Of a DNA stretch of 64,000 bases, positions 46,020 through 55,056 are shown one piece after another (position 1 is the stretch's first letter; the number at the start of each line of letters is the position of its first letter). The translations under genes and the position numbers were made by a program. The notes beneath the pieces are model-generated. The model did not search any database. It worked only from the letters and a program-made list of their open reading frames with translations, and had not been told where the DNA came from. The stretch lies in assembly GCF_010183535.1 (NCBI RefSeq), contig NC_071329.1:18242879-18306878 (forward strand), in the 5' to 3' direction. This stretch comes from Caenorhabditis remanei. Its lineage: Eukaryota; Nematoda; Chromadorea; Rhabditida; Rhabditidae.

Positions 46020-46640
46020 GAGTTCCGACACAAAGCATGAGGCTTCTGACTCAGCAACTTTATAGAAACCGACTAATGAAGACTAGAATTTTAACGTGTT
46101 TGAAAACATTTCGAAAACAGTGACAAGAAAGGGTGGCATTTAGCGCCCTCAGGAGAATGCTAATCAGTTGAGAGAATAACAGAAGTAATCTGATCTTATT
46201 GCTGGCAGAGGTACTCATTATAAGCAATCCCTTTTCACTTCCAGATATTTCCCATGAAAAAGTGAAAAAGCAACAAAAAACTCATAATCGTAATCTTTTG
46301 CATTGCATGTTGGCGTAATCAATTAACAGGAGCATTCGAGTTTAGTTTTCTTGAAACATATGACGTTGTTCAGCGTAACAGGTCTTCTTACGCATAACGA
46401 CTTTTTCATAATCTCCAATTAGTCGCTGATTTCCCTGAGGTATCTAATGTCATAAATACTTGAAAATATATATTTTGTTTGTTTTTTCTTGTCAACCTTG
46501 GCGAAAGAGGCAATTTCAATGCGCGTTCCTATGAGTATATGCATTTATAAGGCATTTGGTAAATAGAAAATAGTTAAGCAATTTAATTTTTATTACACTC
46601 ACCAAAATATACACAAAAATGGTTCAAAAAAACACTGAAA
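46020..46640. other. Module copy and AT-rich DNA
   Basis: About 46030-46200 is another copy of the GACTCAGCAACTTTATAGAA block from the 33-38 kb region. The rest, including TTTCCCTGAGGTATCTAA at about 46430 (also at 37047), is AT-rich with no gene seen. Confidence 0.5.
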
Positions 46641-46679
46641 ACATCATACAATACCGGACAAAATGGTATTTTTTATGAT

Positions 46680-47000
46680 CAGCTGAGATCGGCTGGTGCG
46701 CCTTCGGCGCGTTTTAAGATCGGTTGAAATCGGCTGGTGCGCCTCCGGCGCGTTTTAAGATCGGCTGAAATCGGCTGGTGCGCCTTTGACGCGTTTTGAG
46801 ATCGGCTGAGATCGGCTGGTGCGCTATCTCAACCGATCTCAAGCGATCTTAAAACGCGCCGGCGGCGCACCAGCCGATCTCAACCGATGTTAAAAACGGT
46901 CGCTATTTTTAAACATATTTTTAATATATTTTGTATATTACCTTCCATGCCGCCCCCTCGTCCTCCCCGCTATCCGAAATGGTGCAATTGTTGACCATCA
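46680..47000. repeat. Near-identical duplicate of 36060-36377 with ZP fragment
   Basis: Minisatellite units, the ZP donor intron (GTAATATACAAAATATATT on the minus strand) and 59 bp of the ZP exon (46942-47000, minus strand) match the 36-kb copy with very few differences. The duplication ends abruptly inside the exon at GACCATCA. Confidence 0.8.
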
Positions 47001-47094
47001 TTCTTCATTTTCAGAATTGACCATTTTTCGATAGCTCCGCCCACTTTTGAGATATGCTCCTTTAACTACTGTACGAATGATAAGATCGGCTGAC

Positions 47095-47470
47095 TAGGGA
47101 AGGTCATGGACTCGGTCTGGAGTTATGGGTCGTGACCTATATCATTTGAAAGCTGAGAAAACACTGATTCCAAATATATATTCAGTTTTTGCCCTCGAGG
47201 CCTGGTATTCGAGAAAAACGAGGTCAAAGTTTGGAAAAATGACAAATTATGGCCTTTTTAACACGCGAAAATCGCTAGAAAGTTTCAAAACATTTTTCGC
47301 GTGTTAAAAAGGCCATAATTTGTCATTTTTCCAAACTTTGACCTCGTTTTTCTCGAATACCAGGCCTCGAGGGCAAAAACTGAATATATATTTGGAATCA
47401 GCATTTTCTCAGCTTTCAAATGATATAGGTCACAACCCATAACTCCAGACCGAGTCCATGACCTTCCCTA
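47095..47470. mobile_element. TA-flanked foldback MITE, copy 2 (intact)
   Basis: A long hairpin with arms of about 180 bp and a short central loop (AATCGCTAGAAAGTTTC). The ends are TAGGGAAGGTCATGGACTCG and CGAGTCCATGACCTTCCCTA. TA at both ends suits Tc1/mariner-type target use. Transcribed, it would give an almost perfectly paired RNA. Confidence 0.75.
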
Positions 47471-47471
47471 G

Positions 47472-47856
47472 TGAGATTGTTTTCAGTGAAAAATAATCAA
47501 CTTTGAGCGTGTTCCATAGTAATTCTGAATCATATAGATTGAACGTAGGGCTCCATTTTTGTAGTTGGCAACTTTTTTGTACGGACACTCCTTATAGTCA
47601 TTTTAAGACAGTTTGCACAATTTGCACTGAAATTGGTCGATTTGAGGGAGAAATTACTTTTTCGATATGTAACTTGCTAGGGAGTGCCCGTACAAAAAAG
47701 TTGTCAACTACAAGAATAAAGTTCTACCCTTGATCTGTATGATCCATTAAAAGTTTTCATGGTGTGACAATCAGAATTACTATAACACACTTTCAAAGTT
47801 GGCCATTATCCACTGAAAACAGCCAAAGTTGATACCTTTTTGTCCGGTACTGTAGG
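47472..47856. repeat. TACCGGAC foldback element, copy 1
   Basis: Arms built of GTTTTCAGTGAAAAATAATC and its mirror, then TTTGTACGGACACTCC / GGGAGTGCCCGTACAAA. The right end reads CTTTTTGTCCGGTACTGTAG; the left terminal part is missing here, and a matching ACCGGACAAAATGGTAT occurs at 46653. A related copy is at 54001-54430. Confidence 0.6.
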
Positions 47857-47859
47857 TTC

Positions 47860-48870
47860 CAATTGAGTTTGACACGTGTTGCATTGCTAGAATGTTGTAC
47901 CGCCCGTCTATTGGTTTCTCGTTGGAAAACCCATTTCGAAAATTATGTAATTCTGATGCTGTAGATTTTTTTAGCTAAATTTCCCAATCTCCCCATGTAC
48001 AACATAATTATCTCCCCCCTCTTCCACCACCTCCCAATGACTATTTGTCTAACAAGAGCGGAAGCTCCTCTCCTCAACCACTAGTCACAGACCGGTCATC
48101 TCTTGCTCTCGGAGCAAATGTTCTTCTCGCCCCCCACTAAACATGCTCACTTCTCGCGCGTCATTGGCAACAAAAAATCATATTCTGAGTGAGCTGATAG
48201 AGTCTAAAAAAGTTTCTTAGCTGAAGATGCTCATATTATGAGTTCCCTGTTTGCTAATATGATTAATGCCATCAGGTTATATGATATGATATATGTACTC
48301 ATGGAATTGCTGGAAAAATGGAGAAAATGAGTCAGAAAAAGGGCGGCACAACTAGTTCTCGCCGCCGAGTTTGGAACAGTGGATAAACAAATAGAGAGGG
48401 CGGAGGTCATGACTGGTTTATTAGAACAAAAAAACTATTGAAATCGAATTGTGACAATAGAAATGTCTAGACGATGATCAAGAACCAAAATGTAACAGGA
48501 AATTTTCTGGAAAAATCGAGAAAAATCTGTGAAAAATTGAATGAAATCGCGAAAAAATCCGACTAAAATGTCGTGTCCGGGTGTCCGAGAGCTCATTTTC
48601 CGCCATTTTGAGCCAAAAATTCGAATTTCGGTGTGTCTGTGTACCCAGATATCTGTCTGTCACAAATTCTGTGTGACTGGATGTCCGTAGCGCCGAGTGA
48701 TCATCCGGACAAGCATTTTTAATGGGCTTTTGACCGATGTTGATCAAATTTTTTGCGATTTTCAATTTTCATTCGGTTTTCATGCTCGCCTGAAAACTTC
48801 CATGACTGTTCCGGTTTGAAACTATGGCATTTGGCAACTGGGACATTTGGAAACTAAGACGTACTGTAAC
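47860..48870. other. Stretch without recognisable gene
   Basis: It contains CTCTCCTC/GGAGC-rich DNA near 48050-48140 and CCGGATGTCC words near 48570-48710 related to the intron repeats at 840-940. No exon with splice support was found. Confidence 0.45.
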
Positions 48871-48879
48871 GAAAAATGT

Positions 48880-49515
48880 TATATAATCTTGTAGATTAAA
48901 ACTAGACCTCTATTTTTGTAGTGAACAACTTTTTGATAGCTTTGCCCACTTTTGAGATATGCGCCTTTAAAGTTGGAAATTTGAAAAAATTGTAGAAAAC
49001 AGTCTAAATTAGGCATTTTTAACGCGCAAATTCACAAAAATTGAGTAAAAAGTAATTTTCACCGCCAAAATCTGAGTTTTACATCAAAATAACTGGAAAA
49101 TCCTATTTCTGACGTTAAAAACTATACGAAACCTTGTTTTCCATGTTGGAAACCACATTTTTAGCAAAAATTTGGCCGCCGAGAAGATTTTGGTCTAGGT
49201 ACACCACTATGAGAATGGGAACCAGGGTTTGATCTCGCTTGGGGTCAATTTTTTGTAATTTTTTTGTTGTTTTTTATTTGATTATTTTGTAGATCATGAG
49301 TAGCACTACATTTTTGTAGTTGACAACTTTTCTATAGCTCCACCCCTTTTTAAATATACGCCTTTAAAGGTTGGTTACTGTAGTCGCGTCGGCTCTGGAG
49401 GCTACCATCATTTAAAGACGCGTATCACAAAAGTGGGCGGAGTTATCAAAAAAGTGTCAACTACAAAAATAAAGGTCTAGATTTGATCTACACAACTATG
49501 TAACATTAAAATTTT
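48880..49515. repeat. GCTCCGCCC foldback element, copy left of abu promoter
   Basis: Borders carry GTTGACAACTTTTTGATAGC-type arms, both as TAGCTCCGCCCACTTTTGAG and its mirror CTCAAAAGTGGGCGGAGCTA. The middle holds a conserved piece with a tRNA B-box-like word (CCAGGGTTTGATCTCGCTTG at about 49225). A reversed copy lies at 50125-50690. Short arms recur at 50940, 53145-53300, 55580 and 60340-60530. Confidence 0.7.
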
Positions 49516-49539
49516 TACAGTAACCCAGAAAGCCGTGAC

Positions 49540-49600
49540 GGGATCTCAAAGTTAGCCGATCTCAACCTATCTCAACCGATCTCAACCGATCTCAACCATT
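49540..49600. repeat. GATCTCAACC array, left member of inverted pair
   Basis: GACGGGATCTCAAAGTTAGC followed by 10-base GATCTCAACC units. It is mirrored at 50008-50080 across the promoter and first exon of the ABU/PQN-like gene, and repeated in direct sense at about 51058-51105. Confidence 0.75.
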
Positions 49601-49855
49601 CCCTCATTTTTGATATTTCCAACTTTCTGAATGCTAAATAAATAACAAAATAACAACATGTCAATACATACAACCACATTCTCCCCCTTCCCCTCTCATG
49701 CTCACTAAATGAGCACACACTTGCTCTTTTCCCCCCTCTCTCCTCAATAATCTACACGCAAAAACTCGCGGAGCAAGAGGCATCCCTCCACGGAATAAGA
49801 ACCGGAATAAAGGAGGGAGGGCAGAAAATGTTTAACTGATTGGGCAGAGGAGAGG

Positions 49856-49862
49856 TATATAA
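49856..49862 (+). promoter_or_regulatory. TATA box of the ABU/PQN-like gene
   Basis: TATATAA lies 39 bases ahead of the ATG. Transcription starting about 30 bases downstream would leave a leader of roughly 10-15 bases. No splice acceptor sits at the ATG, so this gene seems to use a TATA promoter without trans-splicing, unlike the receptor genes. Confidence 0.6.
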
Positions 49863-49900
49863 GTGAGTAATCGCGGCGGAATAGAGGCATCATTTTGACA

Positions 49901-52774
49901 ATGAACACCAAGTATACTATTCTTGCACTTTTGGCACTTTCAGCTGTCGCTGCTGATGATGTGGTAAGCATTAATTATCTTAATTTGAGCCACTTTATAA
50001 TTAGAAATTAGGAAGATCGGTTGAGATCGGTTGAGATCGGTTGAGATAGGCTATCTTTGAGATCCCGTCACAACTTTCTGGATTACTGTAGATTTATTTA
50101 TGTTAAATAATTGTATACATCTAATCTAGTGCTTTAACTTTGCAGTTGACAACTTTTTGATAGCTCCGCCCACTTTTGAGATAAGCGTCTTTAAAAATGG
50201 GTTGAAAAGCGTCCGACACACCAACCTCTATCAACTACCTATCTTTAAAGGCGCATATCTCAAAAGTGGGCGGAGCTATCAAAAAGTTGTCAACTTCAAA
50301 AATGTAGTGGTACTCATGATCTACAAAATAAATCAAATAAAAAACAGAAAAATCAAAAATTCAAAGAATTTACCTCAAGCGGGATCGAACCCTGGTACCC
50401 ATTCTCATAGTGGTGTACCTAGACCAAAATCTTCTCGGCGGCCAAATTTTTGCTAAAAATGTGGTTTCCGACATGGAAAAATAGGTTTTGAATAGTTTTT
50501 AACGTCAGAAATAGGGTTTTCCGGTTGTTTTGATGTAAAACTCAGATTTTGGCGTTGAAAATTATTTTTTACTCAATTTTTGTGAATTTCCAACTTTAAA
50601 GGCGCGTACCTCAAAAGTGGGCGGAGCTATCAAAAAGTTGTCAACTATAAAAATAGAGATCTAGATTTGATATACAAGATTATTATAAAACATTCTATAA
50701 AGCAGTTTTTTTTTTGAAAAAAAAAAGAGAAAAAAAGTTTTGGTCTGAAATTTTTTTTCGAATTTTTGACATGCATTGCTGGTAATTACCAGAAATTTAT
50801 CTCAGTTTTTAATATAATTATTTCTTAACATTTCAAAACTAGCCAGTTCACAACCAAGACGTTTTGCAACCTTTAAATTCTCATATCTTCCAATTAGAGT
50901 GACATTAAGTGGGTCCTAGAGGCTACCAACATTTAAACGCGCATATCTCAAAAGTGGGCGGAGTTATCGAAAAGTTGTCAACTACAAAAATGGAGGTTTA
51001 GGTTTGATCTACACAAACATGTAACAATAAAATTACTACAGTAACCCAGAAAGTCGTGACGGGATCTCAAAGTTAGCCGATCTCAACCGATCTCAACCGA
51101 TTTCAAAAAACCTCATGACTAGATTCAGGGAGCATCGATCCAATTAACTCAGTAATCAGTCCTTAATCACCCCAGTTTCAGTTCCTCCGCGCTCGCCGTC
51201 AATCCTCCTGCGGCTGTGCAATTCCAGCGGCCCCCTCCTGCAACTGCCAACCGGCTCAATCCAACTCAGTGCAGCAGTCGTGCTCATGTGCTCAAGCTCA
51301 ACAACCATCGACATGCGGATGTGCTCAACAATACCAGCAACAACAGTGCGCACCGACTTGTCAAAGCTCTTGCGAGCAGAGTTGTGTTGCTCAGCAACAG
51401 GTGGGTAGTAGTTTTTTGAAAAAATTGTGCATTTCGTCGTGAGATATGGTGCATCTACAGTAGCCCAGAGTGGAGTTTTGAGATTTTCAGCGTACTTTGA
51501 TAGATTTGAAATAATTCCACTGTGAAAATCTAGTTTTCTGAGATTTTTTGGGTCTATTTAGAAACAAACATGTTTTATGAGTTTTTAGAAAATTTGTAAA
51601 AAATTTTGTCACGCATCTACAGTAACCCTTGTCCAGATCTTGTCCACGAGGAGTACACGGACTGGTCAACAGTTTCTGACTTGAAAAACTGAGAAAATAG
51701 CATAAAACCATCCAATATACTCAAAAAACAACGGCGGAAAATTTGTAAATTTTCGAATTCCCCAAGCTAGCATTTTTCTTTAATTAGAACGTCTGGCGCG
51801 CCTCCGGCGCGTTTTTTCCTGTGGTAAAATTTAACAAGAAGAGGAGCAATCTGGCAATCTGAAAGTCTGACAAACTGACAATTTTAAAATTTAACAATTT
51901 CCAGCCAGCCGCCCAATGCCAATCCTCCTGCGCCTCCACCTGCCAATCCGCGTGCGCCCAACCCGTCCAACTCCAACAACCCGCCCAACAACAATGCCAA
52001 CAGGACTGCCAAGCCGCTTGCCCACAACAACCAGCTCAACAACCACAATGTCAGCAACAGTGTCAGACCACTTGCCAGTCGGATGACCAGTACAACCAAC
52101 AACTCGTCCAGCAGATGACTTACGCTCAACCAGGACAGATCCCCGCTTATACTGGGGGATCCGTGAGCCAGCAGACCGCGGCTCCAGTCATGCAACAGCA
52201 ACAACAATGCAACACTTGCCAAAACTCCTGCTTGAATACCTGCCAACAACAACAGCAACCAGTGCAACAGTGCCAGAGCTCGTGTGACCAATCTTGTCAG
52301 CCGGCTTGTGGATCTACCTCAAACTCCGCCTCCTACAACCAAGGATCCGCCTACAACCAACAGAACAATAACTACCAACAACCCGGAGCCATCCCAGCCT
52401 ACCAAGCCACAGCGCCAACCTACCAAGGAGCCACCTCCGCCCCAACCTACCAGCCATACCGGGACACTATGTCGCAATGCAACACCTGCCAAACCCAATG
52501 CAACCAAGGGTGCCAAGCTCAGCAAACGCCACAAGCCCAATGTGCTCCACAGTGTGATGCTCAATGCCAGCCAGCCTGTGCTCCAGCTGCTCCAGTAGCT
52601 CCAGTTCAACAACAAGTTCAACTAACCATCAACGTGCCAGTGTCCCGCCAGTCCGCCCAGTGTCAACCACAATGTGAACAGTCCTGCAACACCCAATGCA
52701 TTCAGCAACAACAACCGATTTCTCAGTGCCAGCCAGCTTGTCAGCAAAGCTGCTCCACTTCATGCAGAAAATAG
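49901..52774 (+). CDS. ABU/PQN-like Cys- and Gln-rich secreted protein
   Basis: Three exons, 49901-49963, 51182-51400 and 51905-52774, all phase 0, 383 residues. Exon 1 encodes a signal peptide (MNTKYTILALLALSAVAADD). Exon 2 starts FLRARRQSSCGCAIPAAPSC, with a dibasic RARR site that could be cut to release the mature chain. The rest is made of repeated Cys-Xaa(3)-Cys modules rich in Gln, Ser and Pro (CQSSCASTCQSAC; CQPQCEQSCNTQC), ending SCSTSCRK. This layout is that of the nematode abu/pqn paralog group. Known members are linked to the pharyngeal cuticle and to the blocked unfolded-protein response in C. elegans. Intron 1 (1.2 kb) contains a large repeat. I cannot name the ortholog. Confidence 0.9.
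50008..50690. repeat. Inverted partner repeats in intron 1 of the ABU/PQN-like gene
   Basis: 50008-50080 mirrors 49540-49600 (GGTTGAGATCGG units, then TTTGAGATCCCGTC). From about 50140 to 50680 the sequence mirrors 48880-49515, with CTCCGCCCACTTTTGAGATA at one end and CGGAGCTATCAAAAAGTTGT at the other. The middle includes GATCGAACCCTGGTACCCAT. Confidence 0.7.
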
Positions 52775-52799
52775 AATGTGTGTTGAATTAATTATTACT

Positions 52800-53680
52800 C
52801 ATTTTTTGGGTCATTTTTGTGTATATTTTGGTGATTGGATTAAGAATGAAAATTAATTTGCTTACACATTTGCATAAAATGCGTAAAATAGTCTATTTAC
52901 CAAAGCAATGATGGCTGCCTGTTAAGCTGGAATTTTAAGAAAAACATATACGAATATCATAGTACACATGTACACGAAACTGTTAATTAGCCAATTTCAA
53001 AATTCCCATGAGTTCATATATGTTGTCCTTGTTTTTGCTGTTTCGTGTATAGATATCGCAAATAACAAGACTAAACTCTAATGTAAGGCTAAACGGACTG
53101 AACCTCACTCGTGCACCTTCTGCATTCAGATCCTTCTATCTGATAGCTCCGCCCACTTTTGAGATATGCGCCTTTAAAATTGGGTTGAAAAGCGTGCGCG
53201 CCGCTGAGACGCCAGCCTTTATCAACTACATATCTTTAAAAGCGTATATATCAAAAGTGGGCGGAGGTATCAAAAAGTTGTCAACAACAAAAATGTAGTG
53301 CTACTCATGATTTACAAAATAAATTAAATCAAAATCCAAAAATCAAAAAATTGACCTCAAGCGGGTTCGAACCCTGGTACCCATTCTCATAGTGGTCCAC
53401 TTTGACCAAAATCTTCTAGGCCGAATGTTCTTTTTACAAATCTCATTTCAGCGTTGGTCTAGCAGCGTGTCTCCCCTTTTTGCATTATTCGACATGTATA
53501 TGTAGAAAAACTGTCAAAAAAGGTGGAGAAATGTAGAAAGATGAGAAAAAAAATGTATTTTTACTCGTGAATAAGGTAGAATGTGTATTAAAATACATGT
53601 TCGCATGACCTGATTAAGCCCCATTATTAAAAACAATTTTACAGCGAACACACGTTTTCCGCCCGTTTTTAAATGTGTTT
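52800..53680. repeat. 3' flank with a shortened GCTCCGCCC element
   Basis: After the ABU/PQN-like gene, about 53140-53425 is another GCTCCGCCC foldback with the B-box-like GGGTTCGAACCCTGGTACCC at about 53366. The remainder is AT-rich with no gene seen. Confidence 0.55.
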
Positions 53681-53684
53681 TAAC

Positions 53685-53952
53685 CATACTTGTCAAAAAT
53701 CGGGCCGGCCCGGATTCAAAAATGTGTACTCATTTTGTAACACAATTTTCTGAAATTTTTCAAAAATTTAGAGTAAAAATGCTTAAATTATCATACATTT
53801 TTATCTTTTTATTGAAATTTGAAGTTTTATTCGAAAACTTTTTTTTTCAAAAAATTTCCAAAAAAAACATCAAATTTTTAAAAATGTTTCAAAAAATGTT
53901 TCAAAACGGGCCGAGATTTTTCCTAATTTCGGCCCGGCCCGTGACAAGTATG
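53685..53952. mobile_element. hAT-type MITE, copy 6 (CATACTTG family, diverged)
   Basis: The ends CATACTTGTCAAAAATCGGGCC and CGGCCCGTGACAAGTATG are conserved, but the interior is A/T-rich and unlike copies 1, 3 and 5. The flanks GTTTTAAC (53677-53684) and ATTTTAAC (53953-53960) are an 8-bp duplication with one mismatch. Confidence 0.75.
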
Positions 53953-54000
53953 ATTTTAACAGTGCACCATGACCATACTGCCATACGCGACTAATGTACA

Positions 54001-54430
54001 GTACCGGACAAAAAGGTATCAACTTTGGCTGTTTTCAGTGGAAAATTACCAACTTTGAGAGTGCGCCATAGTAATTATGATTGTCAAACCAAGAAAACTT
54101 TTAATGGATCATACATATCAAGGGTAGAACTTTATTTTTGTAGTTGACAACTTTTTTGTACGGACACTCCCTAGCAAGTTACATATCGACAAAGTAATTT
54201 CTCCCTCAAATCGACCAATTTCAGTGCAAATTAGTGCGATTTTTGAGCTTTCGTCTTAAAATGAGCATAACTCTCTAGGGAGTGTCCGTACAAAAAAGCT
54301 GTCAACTACAAAAATGGAGCTCTACGTTCAATCTATATGATTCATTAAAAATTTTCATGGTGTGACATTCAGAATTACTACGGTACACTCTCAAAGTTGG
54401 TCATTTTCCACTGAAAACAGTACTGTATGT
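54001..54430. repeat. TACCGGAC foldback element, copy 2
   Basis: The left end is GTACCGGACAAAAAGGTATC. The arms pair through TTGTACGGACACTCCCTAG / CTAGGGAGTGTCCGTACAA and TTTTCAGTGGAAAATTACC / GGTCATTTTCCACTGAAAA. The right terminal part is lost. Related to 47472-47856. Confidence 0.65.
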
Positions 54431-55056
54431 AGTATGAATTATACACAACAAATACTTATCTCATCTACACATCTCATCTCTTCGTACAAAAAAAAATCAA
54501 TAACATACACAATTGTATTTAACATAATAAATCGTTATTATTATTGTCATATTATTTTTGAAACGAGTTTTTTTTGGGCCAAACAAAAATTCTGACTATC
54601 AGAATAATTCTAGAACTAGCTTTCAACTCAAAATTGAAGAAATAAAGTTGTAGACCTACAAATTTGTCAAAATTCTTGTTTCATGAAAGTAGCTCAAAAT
54701 GTTCCTTGCTGCTTTTGTGATGTTTCATATAATTTCCGAAATTTTGCTCAACACTTGAACATTTGATACATGTCTATCTGTTTCCCCCTAAATGCTCAAG
54801 GTTTCAGCCACCACCGCAATGTGTGTTATTTCCTGTCCTCCTCTTCTCGACAAGAACCTGTCTGGCTGCTCGCCGAGCCCCAGGTCATTATTCATTGAAT
54901 GCAACTCTAATTGTGCCCGCCGCACTGACTGAATGGAAAACGGTTTGAATGGGGGAATAGGCGGATGGACAAGCGGAGTCACTTTCATTTTTTTACAGGA
55001 GCACGCCATACCATTGCTCAGAATATTATTATGATCGCTATCTGAGATTCTGAGAA
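54431..55056. other. Upstream region of the 55-kb gene
   Basis: AT-rich DNA, then a TTTTTTTACAG acceptor at about 54988-54998 that opens the exon holding the first ATG. An upstream non-coding exon or a trans-splice site is therefore possible. No other gene was seen. Confidence 0.45.
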
